Positions 1-8,783 of a stretch of DNA of 60,381 nucleotides are shown here, in pieces; positions within the stretch are counted from its first letter, which is position 1, and every line of letters begins with the position of its first letter. The stretch comes from Clostridiales bacterium Firm_18 (GTDB taxonomy: Bacteria > Bacillota > Clostridia > Monoglobales > Firm-18), in contig LVAX01000107.1 in NCBI GenBank assembly GCA_001604215.1, positions 1 to 60,381 of the forward strand, written 5' to 3'. The notes beneath the pieces were generated by a model, which was given only the letters and a program-made list of their open reading frames with translations, did no database searches and was not told the origin of the DNA. Made by a program: the position numbers and the translations under genes.

Positions 1-97
1 TTGCAAAAGTTATTTCCACATTATATATTTGTTGGGGTGGAATTTACTTTTTCAAATGAGGTGCAAAGATAGACACAAGGCAAGGCAAATTTGTATA

Positions 98-135
98 TTG
101 ACAAAATATATTCACATATGCTAAACTGGTTATGC
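98..135 (+). promoter_or_regulatory. Promoter and operator-like site of the LacI gene
   Basis: TTGACA at 98-103 is followed, 18 bases on, by TAAACT at 122-127 with a TG two bases before it, giving an extended -10 promoter. The -10 sits inside ATGCTAAACTGGTTATG (118-134), which recurs with one change at 12799-12815 and in part at 1182-1200. A repressor bound here would cover the -10, so autoregulation by the LacI protein is likely. This is inference; no transcript start is known. Bases 1-97 hold nothing I can recognise. Confidence 0.6.
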
Positions 136-159
136 GAATATATTTAAGGATGTATATAA

Positions 160-1167
160 ATGGGCTATTCATTATCAAAAATTGCGAATGAGTTGGGACT
201 GAGCAAGGCGACTGTGTCGCTTATACTAAGCGGCAAAGCTCGTCAGGCGCGTATAAGCGAGGAATTGGAGCAAAATGTTAAAGAATTTTGCCGAAAGGTT
301 AATTATGTGCCTAATATTCATGCGCAGCGTATAAACCAACGGTATGTGAAAACTATTGGTTTATTAATTGACCGCAGGGTTAAGATAGACAGCGATAATC
401 CCTTTTCCGACCCAAATATCAGCGGCATTACAGGAGGTATTGTGCTTGCGGCTGAGGCTGTTGATTTCAGAGTATCTATCCAGCTTTACAAGCCCGAAAT
501 GAACGAAAACAAAGTTTTTAACTGGCTTCGTAACCATGAGATTGACGGGCTGATTTATTATGGTTTAAATATCCCTAATGAGTGGAGAAAAATATTTATT
601 GAAGAAGAACGTCATATTGTTGGTATCTGCATTGAGCCTGACAATAAGATAGCAAGCGTGAATATTAATAATTTTGAAATTACACAGAAACTGACAAGAT
701 ATTTAATTGAGCAGGGAAGAAAGAATTTTCTGTATGTGGCGGGAATTCAAGGCAGCTATGTGGCAGAGGAACGCCAAAAAGGTTTTATGTCTGCTTTGAA
801 AGAATATAATCTGGGTTTTCAACGGGATAATTTAATCGTTGCTGATTATTCCGAAACAATTGCAGAGGAAAAAATATTGAATATAGCGCCTCAGGTTGAC
901 GCTATTGTTTGCGCCAATGATGACATGGCAATCGGTGTGTTAAAGGCTTTGAAGAAAATGAATATTGATGTGCCGGAGAAAATTGCTGTTGCAGGTGCGG
1001 ATAATATAATTGTCGGCGGGTATTTTAGCCCATCGCTTACAACCTTTGATAATAAGCCAAGGGAACTTGGCGAAGCTGCGTTTAATTGTCTTTTGAAAAT
1101 GATTAAGGGCGGCAAACCGGCAAATACAATAATACCAAGCGAATTGATTATCAGGGAATCAACATAA
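160..1167 (+). CDS. LacI-family transcriptional regulator
   Basis: A 335-residue LacI/GalR-type repressor. The N-terminus carries the helix-turn-helix (residues about 3-22, LSKIANELGLSKATVSLIL), then a hinge region ending about residue 58 and a periplasmic-binding-protein-like sugar-sensing core to the end, including CANDDMAIGVLKAL and the late PEKIAVAGAD block typical of the family. Length is normal. AAGGA at 146-150 lies nine bases before the ATG. It sits at the head of a sugar-metabolism operon and is preceded and followed by related operator-like sites, so it probably represses itself and the 1217-5512 operon, and perhaps the 12968 promoter. The effector sugar cannot be read from the sequence. 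Confidence 0.95.
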   Translation: MGYSLSKIANELGLSKATVSLILSGKARQARISEELEQNVKEFCRKVNYVPNIHAQRINQRYVKTIGLLIDRRVKIDSDNPFSDPNISGITGGIVLAAEAVDFRVSIQLYKPEMNENKVFNWLRNHEIDGLIYYGLNIPNEWRKIFIEEERHIVGICIEPDNKIASVNINNFEITQKLTRYLIEQGRKNFLYVAGIQGSYVAEERQKGFMSALKEYNLGFQRDNLIVADYSETIAEEKILNIAPQVDAIVCANDDMAIGVLKALKKMNIDVPEKIAVAGADNIIVGGYFSPSLTTFDNKPRELGEAAFNCLLKMIKGGKPANTIIPSELIIREST

Positions 1168-1181
1168 TTCATTTTTTATTA

Positions 1182-1200
1182 ATGCTAAACTAATTTAGCA
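1182..1200. promoter_or_regulatory. Palindromic operator-like site
   Basis: TGCTAAA (1183-1189) and TTTAGCA (1194-1200) form a perfect 7-base inverted repeat around four bases. It shares ATGCTAAACT with the site at 118. It lies between the LacI stop and the start of the next gene, overlapping no clear promoter hexamers, so it may act as a roadblock or auxiliary operator for the downstream operon. Confidence 0.55.
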
Positions 1201-1216
1201 AAAAGGGAGATAGTTT

Positions 1217-2266
1217 ATGAAACCGCAAGAATTTAAAACAACCAGAGCTGTGGTGATTGAAAGACCATATGAAGCGCGGCTAAGGGAAATCAGATTGACA
1301 AAGCCGCGCAACGATGCGTATGTGGCTCAAACCACCTTCAGCAGTATCAGCAGCGGCACTGACATGAAAACCTATAAGGGTATGCAGCACCCCGAGCAGT
1401 GTTGGTATCCGCTTGTTCCCGGTTACGAAACCGCCGGAAAAATAGTTGCGGTCGGTGATGAAACGGACGGAAGGCTTAATATCGGTGACAGGGTTATGAT
1501 AAACGAATGCCGTCAGTACGGTGATGTTTGCGCCGCATGGGGCGGCAATTCGGAATTTACGGTTAAGGATTCTTTTACTGCACCGAGCGGGTTTGACTAT
1601 ATGGTTAAAATCCCTGACAATGTAACGGACATACAGGCTGTTCTTGCTTATCTTGCGTGCGTCCCGCTCAAAGGCATTAAACGTATGACGCTGAGACCTA
1701 ATGAAACCTTTGTAGTTATCGGTGCGGGAATGGTTGGTATTAGTGCAATACAAATACTCAAAGTTTCAGAGCCCACATTAAAGGTTGTTTGTATTGAAAG
1801 AAATGCCTTCAGACGCAGTATTGCCAAAAAGTATGCTGATTTGGTGGTTACACCCGATAATGCAGTAGAAGTAATCAGTGATTATACAAACGGCAAAATG
1901 GCAGACCAGCTTATTGAATGCTCCGGCAATCCCGAGGTTGTGGGAACATTGCACAAGTATATAAAAGACGGCGGCTGGGGCGATGATGATATACCCGCGC
2001 ACATTCATTTGCAGGGCGATTACCCTGACAAAATAATCTTAGACCATTACCACAGATGGTTTGTTAAAAACGCTACGATTACCATGACCTGCGCTTTGGC
2101 GCCGGGTTGCAAGGAGCAAATTTTGCAGTGGATTAGCGAGAGAAAGTTTGATACAGATGGGCTGCCTATAGAGATTTGGGGAGTATCACAGTGTACGGAG
2201 GCTTTTAAATATAAGTGTGAAAAAGGCGAAGATGTGTTTAAAATAGTTTTTGATTGGAGCAAATGA
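1217..2266 (+). CDS. Zinc-less MDR-family (alcohol dehydrogenase-like) oxidoreductase
   Basis: A 349-residue medium-chain dehydrogenase/reductase. The GroES-like N-terminal domain has VPGYETAGKIVAVGD in place of the usual GHE zinc motif and SSGTDM in place of CGTD, so the catalytic zinc ligands appear missing, as does the four-cysteine structural zinc loop. The nucleotide-binding fold shows GAGMVGISA near residues 169-177 followed by VVCIERN. A good ribosome site (AGGGAG) precedes the ATG. The stop overlaps the next start, so it is the first gene of a translationally coupled operon with an isomerase. It probably oxidises or reduces a sugar or polyol with NAD(P), but the substrate is unknown. 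Confidence 0.88.
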   Translation: MKPQEFKTTRAVVIERPYEARLREIRLTKPRNDAYVAQTTFSSISSGTDMKTYKGMQHPEQCWYPLVPGYETAGKIVAVGDETDGRLNIGDRVMINECRQYGDVCAAWGGNSEFTVKDSFTAPSGFDYMVKIPDNVTDIQAVLAYLACVPLKGIKRMTLRPNETFVVIGAGMVGISAIQILKVSEPTLKVVCIERNAFRRSIAKKYADLVVTPDNAVEVISDYTNGKMADQLIECSGNPEVVGTLHKYIKDGGWGDDDIPAHIHLQGDYPDKIILDHYHRWFVKNATITMTCALAPGCKEQILQWISERKFDTDGLPIEIWGVSQCTEAFKYKCEKGEDVFKIVFDWSK

Positions 2267-3087
2267 GTATGAAATTCGGAAATGCGTCTTGGGGGTTTCG
2301 GGAAACCCCGCTTGATAAACAGCTTGAAATAACAAGCGGAATGGGGCTGCCGCTCTTAGAGTTAGGAATTGCCAATGCGCCCAATGACTTGCCCCTTGAT
2401 ATAACGGATAGTGAAATAGAAAAAGTAAAGGAATTGTTTGAAGAATATAAAATCAGTCTTGAATGCGGTGCGACGGGCAATGATTTCACAAACGGAAACA
2501 AAGACGATGTTGCAAAAATCAGAAAAGTTATAGATAGTTGCAAGAAGCTTGGAGTAAAATACCTTCGCATTTTTGCAGGTTTTTCGCCTGTGAATGAAGT
2601 AACAGGTAAACGATGGGACATAATGATCGGGTGTTTAAAGGAAACGGGCGAGTACGCAAAAGCTAAGGGAATTATTCCTGTTGTTGAAACTCACGGCGGT
2701 GTGATAGGATATGCTGACGGAGTCCAGCATTTCCACAGCACTTCAACCGAGCCGACTGCGCTTTTGAAAATGCTTAGTGAACTGCCCGATTTAATGATTA
2801 ATTACGACCCTGCAAATTTGTATGCCGTAGGAATACAGCGCCCTGAAACGGTATATGAGAAAATAAAGGATAGAGTTTGCTGTGTTCATTTGAAGGATTT
2901 TGTGAAGCTGCCATCTGGCCACCTAAAGCCTGCCGCCTGTGGTGAAAGCAACATGGACTGGAAACCGATACTTAATGCATTAAAAGGGTTTGACGGCCCT
3001 GTGCTGCTCGAGTATGAAAACACAGAGGATGTAGCAGACGGCTGCAGCCAATGCTATGAATATATTAAAAAGGAGTTAAACAAATGA
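2263..3087 (+). CDS. Sugar phosphate isomerase/epimerase (TIM barrel)
   Basis: About 274 residues of the xylose-isomerase-like/AP-endonuclease-2 TIM-barrel family. Likely metal and catalytic segments are visible in order: VVETHGG, NYDPANL, VHLKDF and VLLEYEN, giving the Glu/Asp/His/Glu set that binds a divalent metal in this family. The ATG at 2263 overlaps the previous TGA; an in-frame ATG at 2269 is better spaced (nine bases) from GGAG at 2256, and a TTG at 2254 is also open. The gene ends by overlapping the next ATG. With the MDR gene it probably forms a redox-plus-isomerisation route for an unusual sugar; the exact reaction is not deducible. Confidence 0.88.
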   Translation: MSMKFGNASWGFRETPLDKQLEITSGMGLPLLELGIANAPNDLPLDITDSEIEKVKELFEEYKISLECGATGNDFTNGNKDDVAKIRKVIDSCKKLGVKYLRIFAGFSPVNEVTGKRWDIMIGCLKETGEYAKAKGIIPVVETHGGVIGYADGVQHFHSTSTEPTALLKMLSELPDLMINYDPANLYAVGIQRPETVYEKIKDRVCCVHLKDFVKLPSGHLKPAACGESNMDWKPILNALKGFDGPVLLEYENTEDVADGCSQCYEYIKKELNK

Positions 3088-4472
3088 AACCAAAAATTAT
3101 TTTTATGCCACACGCAAATATTCAATATTCACAGTTAGAACCCGAAAGACGTCAATGGGTAATGAAAAACTGTTATGAAAAATTATTTGACGTTATCGAC
3201 GGAGGAGATTACAAAATCGCGTTTGAGGCAAGCGGAATAACAATCGAAGAAATTGCAAAGCAAGCACCCGAAGTGCTTGAAAAGCTGAAAAAATTAGTCG
3301 CACAGGGCAAGGTTGAGCCTGTGTCGTCACCATATATACACTTTATGCTGAGCAATATTCCGCCCGAGGTGTGCGTTCATTCCCTTAAGCATGCGCTTGA
3401 TACCTGGGAAAAATACATAGGGGTAAGGCCGAAGGTGGGCTGGAATCCCGAATGCGGCTGGGCGTCATATATTACTGATGTGTATAAGGAGGCGGGATTT
3501 GAAAGCCTCGTAATGGATGCGGATTCATTGATGCTCTCTTTTGGCGAAATCCGCGAGGCAACGGGACTATCATATGACGTTGCCGGGCACAGCAATAAAA
3601 ATCACCTGTTCAAAATCGAGGAATATATCAAGGATAAGCCTGAGTTCTTAAAATACATAACAAATCCGTCCGTTGCGCCCAACGGGCTGAAAATGATATT
3701 CCGCTCCGACTGTATGGCAAATCTTCTGTTGTGGTATCTAATGGGAGCTACAGAGGGAATGCGGGACGAACCTATTAACATTGACGAAATTAAGAAAATG
3801 CTTGCAAATTGGCAGGAAAGAATAGCGCAAAGTGGAAGCTTCATAATGCCGTATGCAGAGGATGCGGAATATATCGGAAGCAGTGCATATTTTTATGTCA
3901 AGCAGTTTAATCAGGCAAGGTTTTTTGAGAGTGAGCCTGACAGTGTTACAAGATTTAAGGAAATATTAGACCTTGCAAAGGACGCGGGATATGAATTCGC
4001 AACACCATCAGAGGTTATTGCAAACTCTGATAATATATTTGAAAACGATATAATAGACTGCATTGAAAACGGTGTAGCATGGCATGGGGGAACAGCTAAG
4101 GCATGGGCAAATACAGAATATTCAAGGATTATGGACCCTGTATGCCTGTCAATACTAAACGGAGTTAAGGAAGTAGCTCAAAAGCTTGGCAGAGACTTAA
4201 ATTCGTTAGATATTGACCTTGACAATGCGATGAAAGCACTTGCAAGCGCGTGGGTATCCGATTCCCGTTGGCCGCCAGCGCCTACCTCACCCGGACGTTT
4301 CAATGTAAGGGAATCGCTTGATGATATGTATAAAGCAAATGATGCGATAAAAGCAAGCATGGAGAAAAACGGAATTGCAAATTTGAGAGCATTATATTCA
4401 CCCGACCTGATGAAAACACAAATCCGTGCCATTGATGAGAAATTAATGAACATAAAATATTTCGGAGAGTGA
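3084..4472 (+). CDS. GH57-like beta/alpha-barrel protein
   Basis: A 462-residue protein resembling the glycoside hydrolase 57/deacetylase-like barrel superfamily. Near the start MPHANIQYSQ occupies the place of the HxHQP motif; VGWNPECGWAS resembles the WxPE motif; PYAEDAEYIGSS resembles the later acidic (DxE) motif; and FATPSEVI closes the barrel as in this clan. No signal peptide is present, so it acts in the cytosol. Its start overlaps the isomerase stop. It may hydrolyse or transfer an alpha-linked sugar, but the motifs are divergent and the family assignment is by eye, so the substrate should be treated as unknown. Confidence 0.7.
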   Translation: MKPKIIFMPHANIQYSQLEPERRQWVMKNCYEKLFDVIDGGDYKIAFEASGITIEEIAKQAPEVLEKLKKLVAQGKVEPVSSPYIHFMLSNIPPEVCVHSLKHALDTWEKYIGVRPKVGWNPECGWASYITDVYKEAGFESLVMDADSLMLSFGEIREATGLSYDVAGHSNKNHLFKIEEYIKDKPEFLKYITNPSVAPNGLKMIFRSDCMANLLLWYLMGATEGMRDEPINIDEIKKMLANWQERIAQSGSFIMPYAEDAEYIGSSAYFYVKQFNQARFFESEPDSVTRFKEILDLAKDAGYEFATPSEVIANSDNIFENDIIDCIENGVAWHGGTAKAWANTEYSRIMDPVCLSILNGVKEVAQKLGRDLNSLDIDLDNAMKALASAWVSDSRWPPAPTSPGRFNVRESLDDMYKANDAIKASMEKNGIANLRALYSPDLMKTQIRAIDEKLMNIKYFGE

Positions 4473-4477
4473 TTATT

Positions 4478-5512
4478 ATGCTTCCCGAAAAAAGAATAGA
4501 GCTTGTACACCTCCAATTGACAAGAAACTGCAATTTGCGCTGCTGGTTTTGCGGTCAATGGGGGAAAAGGGGTTTTTTCTCAAATGCTTCGGGCAGTGAA
4601 ATGTCCTTTGAAGATTGGAAAAAGGTAATAAATTCGCTTATCAGATACAGAGAAGAAACAAAAATCTCCCCATCGGTTATGCTTTGGGGAGGCGAGCCCC
4701 TTATGTCGCCTGATTTTCAAAGAATTGTTGAATATTTGAGAGAAAATAATTTTGAGCTTGGTATGGTTACAAACGGAGTACTATTAGATAAATATATCGA
4801 CCTTTGCAAAGAAGCTTTTAAGAAAATATACATTTCAATTGACGGAAACAGAGAAATTCACGACGGTATCCGAGGTGATGGTGTCTTTGATAAAGTTTCA
4901 GAAAATATCAAGCTGCTTCAAGGCGGAAAAGCTGAAATTATTATAATGACGGTAATTTCCCCGGAGGTTTTGGATATACTTCCCCAACTACCGGATATAT
5001 TAGCACCGCTTAAACCCGATAAAATGCTGTTGCAGGAAATGATTTATATGTCACAGGATGAAATCAAAGCTTACTCAAGATGGCTTAAATCAAGCTTTGG
5101 TATGAACGCAAAGGAAATTTATTCGTGGGAAATGAAGTTGTCAGAAGATTTTCAGCAGCGAAAAGAAGAAGCCTTAAGAAAAGTATCTCAATTAAAATAT
5201 TCTTTCCCTGTTGCATATCTTCCCCACGGAGAAAAGGCGGCACAAAAGCATTGTCTTTCTCCTTTTCGCCATATTCATGTTGCATGGAACGGAGATGTTA
5301 TGTATTGCACCGATTTTTATGACTTTTCCGTAGGTAATGTAAAAGAAGAAGATGTAATCAGTATTTTTAATAATGAAATGTCAGAGAAATTCAGAAGCGA
5401 AATTGCAGAAGGTAATTGCTCGACATGCAACCACTGTGCTTGGAGAAATAATAAATATTTCGCTTTTAAGTCGGGAAATATCCCATTGTCCGGGGCGAAA
5501 CTGAATTTTTGA
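4478..5512 (+). CDS. Radical SAM/SPASM-domain protein
   Basis: About 344 residues. CNLRCWFC at residues 18-25 is the CxxxCxxC motif that holds the S-adenosylmethionine-binding 4Fe-4S cluster; GGEPLMSP is the SAM-binding motif. The C-terminal SPASM-like part has CLSPF, MYCTDF and the cluster CSTCNHC, enough for one or two auxiliary clusters. GGAGAG at 4464-4469 places the ATG at 4478 eight bases away; an upstream GTG at 4469 overlaps the previous stop and is less likely. SPASM proteins mature peptides or enzymes or modify small molecules. No precursor peptide or sulfatase lies nearby, so a role in the sugar pathway of this operon, perhaps epimerisation or dehydration, is a guess. Confidence 0.88.
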   Translation: MLPEKRIELVHLQLTRNCNLRCWFCGQWGKRGFFSNASGSEMSFEDWKKVINSLIRYREETKISPSVMLWGGEPLMSPDFQRIVEYLRENNFELGMVTNGVLLDKYIDLCKEAFKKIYISIDGNREIHDGIRGDGVFDKVSENIKLLQGGKAEIIIMTVISPEVLDILPQLPDILAPLKPDKMLLQEMIYMSQDEIKAYSRWLKSSFGMNAKEIYSWEMKLSEDFQQRKEEALRKVSQLKYSFPVAYLPHGEKAAQKHCLSPFRHIHVAWNGDVMYCTDFYDFSVGNVKEEDVISIFNNEMSEKFRSEIAEGNCSTCNHCAWRNNKYFAFKSGNIPLSGAKLNF

Positions 5513-5573
5513 AAAGTAGTATACAAGATATATGTGATAATTTAAAAAACATGGAATAACTGGGTAAAAAGAA

Positions 5574-5601
5574 TTGAAATCTCTGTTTTTTATGTTATAA
5601 T
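5574..5601 (+). promoter_or_regulatory. Extended -10 promoter of the AraC regulator
   Basis: TTGAAA (5574-5579), a 16-base spacer and TATAAT (5596-5601) with TG at 5593-5594 make a near-ideal vegetative promoter about 45 bases before the regulator start. It marks the break between the first operon and the regulator; I saw no terminator in 5513-5573. Confidence 0.75.
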
Positions 5602-5645
5602 TATTCTAAAACAGAACTATAAAAGAAAATTTAGAGGTGGTCATT

Positions 5646-6521
5646 TTGCTGTATAATAAAATAATAATAAGCAGTATACCGTGGACTGCCTTTGCGCATC
5701 ATCACGAAACAACGCATTATGAATGGTCCTTTGCCCACAGAGAGCATATGATGGAGATTGCGTATATTGACAAGGGAGATGTTATTCAAAACTATAAAAA
5801 TGGTTGCTCGCAGTTGATTCCGGAACAAAGCGTGCTTGTAAATCTGTTTGACCGGGATTGTATAATTAGCTGCGATGCGCCTCTTCACAGACATTATACC
5901 GTTGGCGTATCGCTTGACTATCAGACTTATTCTATTTCCGAAAAACAGATGGTGGAATGTAGTAGAGCGGCAGCGGCGGGAGAGTTGCAAGACGGCATGT
6001 TCGCCATTGTGCCACTTGGATATTTGCCGAATCAAAAAGGCGGAAAAATTCATAATATAATTCAAAGAATCATTCGTGAACACGCGGCGGCGGAAAGCTA
6101 CCGGAATGTGCTTTGCTCCGGTTTGGTTTTAGAACTGCTGTCCGAAATAACACGTGAATCCATAAGGTGCGCTTATGCGCATCATCAGGTTTCTCCGGGC
6201 AGCGTATTATACAGCGAGCAGGCAATCGGCTATATATCCTCACATATCGGCGAGAAAATTACCGTGGCGGATATCGCGAAGGAAATCGGTATTAGCGGGG
6301 GATATTTAAGCAATACTTTCAAGGCAGTCACCAGTCAGACGCTGATCGAATATATCTCTCGCGTTAAAATAAATCGTGTCAAGGAATTACTTGTAAGTAA
6401 AAACCTTACCTTGCGTGAGGCCGGCGAAAGAGTAGGGATTTATGATGAGAATTATCTCAGTAGAATTTTTAAAAAATACACCGGAATGACGGCAAGAGAT
6501 TTTAAATTGCGAATCCGTTGA
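5646..6521 (+). CDS. AraC-family transcriptional regulator with cupin sensor
   Basis: About 291 residues. The N-terminal half is a cupin-like sensor (HHHETTHYEW, EIAYIDKGDV); the C-terminal third holds two helix-turn-helices (ITVADIAKEIGISGGYLSNTFK and LTLREAGERVGIYDENYLSRIFKKYTG), the AraC signature. The TTG at 5646 lies five bases after AGAGGTGG and is the preferred start; a GTG at 5637 overlaps that ribosome site. It has its own promoter and is followed by a terminator, so it is monocistronic. It stands just before glycyl radical enzyme 1 and is the obvious activator of that operon, responding to a sugar or sugar acid that I cannot name. Confidence 0.92.
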   Translation: MLYNKIIISSIPWTAFAHHHETTHYEWSFAHREHMMEIAYIDKGDVIQNYKNGCSQLIPEQSVLVNLFDRDCIISCDAPLHRHYTVGVSLDYQTYSISEKQMVECSRAAAAGELQDGMFAIVPLGYLPNQKGGKIHNIIQRIIREHAAAESYRNVLCSGLVLELLSEITRESIRCAYAHHQVSPGSVLYSEQAIGYISSHIGEKITVADIAKEIGISGGYLSNTFKAVTSQTLIEYISRVKINRVKELLVSKNLTLREAGERVGIYDENYLSRIFKKYTGMTARDFKLRIR

Positions 6522-6526
6522 GCAAT

Positions 6527-6555
6527 GCGCTTTGTATATGACAAGGCGCTTTTTT
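6527..6555 (+). terminator. Rho-independent terminator after the AraC gene
   Basis: GCGCTTTGT (6527-6535) and ACAAGGCGC (6541-6549) form a nine-pair stem with one U-G wobble and a five-base loop, followed by six T. It separates the regulator from the glycyl radical enzyme operon. Confidence 0.88.
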
Positions 6556-6635
6556 GTTCAGAATAATCCAGATTCTTATAATTGTGCATTTTCAAAAAAA
6601 TAATAATATCATATAATGTCGGTGAGGTGGTTAAT

Positions 6636-8783
6636 ATGAGCAATCAATTATCATGCTTGAAAGAGGAAATGAAGCTCATACCGGAAAAATCGAAGGATAT
6701 TAGAGAGTATTTGATGTATCTCGGATATGTCCGACATTTTGACGAGCCTGTTACTATAGCACGGGCATATGCGATCGAAAGCCTATTTGAAAATCATAAA
6801 AAGTATATTTACGCAAATGATTTAGTGGCAGGTTCCATTAGAGGAAAATGGTCGTGTGACCTAATGATTACAGAGGCGGATTCACAGCATGCTGAACGAG
6901 TGGTCAGAAGCTACGGTTTCAATACATTTCTAATGAATACCGATCATTTCGCGCCGGATTATGAGACGCTTTTGACGGAGGGCATCGAAGGAATTCTGGG
7001 AAAAATCCGTCAGTCTATGGAGAAGTATCAAAATAATGAAGAGAAAAAAACATTTTTGAAAGCCACGGAAATTTCTATGCGAGCCTTTAGCACAATGATC
7101 GGACAATACGGCGACGCTGCTTTGAAAAAGTGTGCTGAAATACATGAGCAAAAACCCAATCTGCTTAAAATTTCAGAGATCTGTGCAAAAATCAAATATA
7201 AAAAGCCAGATACCTTCCACGAAGCTCTCCAGCTTGTATGGCTGGCGCATACAGCATTTTTGTATGAAGGACGGTTAGCTATGGCATTGGGGAGGATGGA
7301 TCAGTATTTGTACCCCTTCTATAAAAGGGATATTCAGGACGGGATATTGACTAAAGAGCAGGCGTTGGCTCTTGTGGAATGTACGCTGTACAAAATCGGT
7401 GAATCTGCATACTCCGGACGCGACGATGTGGTGAATATCGCTATCGGCGGTGTGAAGCCGGAGAACGGCGATGCGGTGAACGAGCTTTCATATCTTATTT
7501 TGGAAGCGGTAAAAAACTGCAAAATCCCCGGCCCTAACCTGTCCGCACGCATACACTGCGAAACGCCGGATGAATTTCTGGACGAGTGCCTGAAAGTCGT
7601 CGGAACAGGCTTAGGTTATCCGGCTTTGATGAATGATGAGGTTAATATTCCGGCTCTGTACCGCCATGGCTACACCATAGAGGATTGCAGAAATTACAGC
7701 ATGGTGGGGTGTATTGAGAACTTTATTACCGGGAAACAGCCACCATGGACGGATGGGCGGTACAACGTTCCCAAATATATTGAGCTTGCCATGAACAACG
7801 GAAGATGTATGCTCACCGGTGTGCAATTGGGGCCAGAAACAGGTGAACCATCAACCTTTACGACGATGGATGATTTTTTAAATGCACTGAAAATACAGAT
7901 GGAATTTGGCGCAGCGGAATATATGATGTTTTTCCGAAATGAGAATGACCGATACAATAAAATTGCGTACGCACAGCCGTTTCTTTCATGTTTTTGCCGC
8001 GATTGCATTGAGAGAGGGCTGGATATAAACAACGGTGGTTCTATTTACCCATCTGTCCACGGGGCGGGGTGCATGGGAATAGGAACCTTCGCGGATTCGC
8101 TTGCCGCTGTGGATGATGTAGTTTTCAATAAAAAACTTATCAGTCTTCAAACTCTGAAAGAAGCGCTGCTGTCTGATTTTAAAGGCTATGAGGAGCTTCA
8201 AAGCCTGCTGCTGAATGCTCCGAAATATGGCAACAACAATCCGGCAGCAGATAAATATGCCGTATTATTTGTTACTCTGACCAATGAAATATTTTCAAAA
8301 TACCGTACCCGTGACGGCGGAGCGATTTATACTGCAATCGCGACAAACGTTCAGAACATTCCTGCAGGAAAACAAGTGGGAGCAACGCCTGACGGACGGC
8401 ATGCTTGTGCGCCGCTCAGTGACGCGGCTTCACCTATGCACGGGATGGATAAAAACGGGCCGACGTCCGTGGTGAATTCCGTTACTAAACCGGACTATAC
8501 GATGGTTTCCTGCGGAACGGTGCTGAATCAGAAATACAGCCCGTCCATGTTTACCGATCCCGAAAAACGGGCAAAGCTGCTTGCTATGATTAAGACCTAC
8601 TTCAAAAAGGGCGGGCAGGAAATTCAGATTAACGCTGTTTCCCGTGATATTTTGTATGATGCCATGGGAAATCCCGAAAACTATAAAGATCTGGTTGTCA
8701 GGGTGTCGGGATTCTCCGCGTATTATACCAGCCTTGACAAGGCGGTGCAACTGGATATACTTGAAAGAACGGAGCACGAGTAA
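6636..8783 (+). CDS. Glycyl radical enzyme 1 (eliminase/dehydratase class)
   Basis: A 715-residue enzyme of the pyruvate formate-lyase superfamily. The active cysteine is C359 in SMVGCIENF: Cys-Ile-Glu gives the CxE pattern of dehydratases and C-C/C-N/C-O lyases, not the paired cysteines of pyruvate formate-lyase. The radical glycine is G692 in RVSGFSAYY close to the C-terminus. GAGGTGG at 6624-6630 sets the ATG at 6636; the frame is open upstream but without a ribosome site. Its stop abuts the activase start. It probably removes water or cleaves a bond in a diol-like or sugar-derived substrate in the cytosol. No microcompartment genes are near. The residues flanking C359 (NFITGKQP) do not match a characterised subgroup that I can recall. 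Confidence 0.93.
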   Translation: MSNQLSCLKEEMKLIPEKSKDIREYLMYLGYVRHFDEPVTIARAYAIESLFENHKKYIYANDLVAGSIRGKWSCDLMITEADSQHAERVVRSYGFNTFLMNTDHFAPDYETLLTEGIEGILGKIRQSMEKYQNNEEKKTFLKATEISMRAFSTMIGQYGDAALKKCAEIHEQKPNLLKISEICAKIKYKKPDTFHEALQLVWLAHTAFLYEGRLAMALGRMDQYLYPFYKRDIQDGILTKEQALALVECTLYKIGESAYSGRDDVVNIAIGGVKPENGDAVNELSYLILEAVKNCKIPGPNLSARIHCETPDEFLDECLKVVGTGLGYPALMNDEVNIPALYRHGYTIEDCRNYSMVGCIENFITGKQPPWTDGRYNVPKYIELAMNNGRCMLTGVQLGPETGEPSTFTTMDDFLNALKIQMEFGAAEYMMFFRNENDRYNKIAYAQPFLSCFCRDCIERGLDINNGGSIYPSVHGAGCMGIGTFADSLAAVDDVVFNKKLISLQTLKEALLSDFKGYEELQSLLLNAPKYGNNNPAADKYAVLFVTLTNEIFSKYRTRDGGAIYTAIATNVQNIPAGKQVGATPDGRHACAPLSDAASPMHGMDKNGPTSVVNSVTKPDYTMVSCGTVLNQKYSPSMFTDPEKRAKLLAMIKTYFKKGGQEIQINAVSRDILYDAMGNPENYKDLVVRVSGFSAYYTSLDKAVQLDILERTEHE

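Noticed and set aside
6636..8783. Calling the enzyme pyruvate formate-lyase
   Set aside because: It has a single cysteine in a CIE motif and an activase with two extra ferredoxin clusters, the pattern of eliminases; pyruvate formate-lyase has paired cysteines and a short activase.
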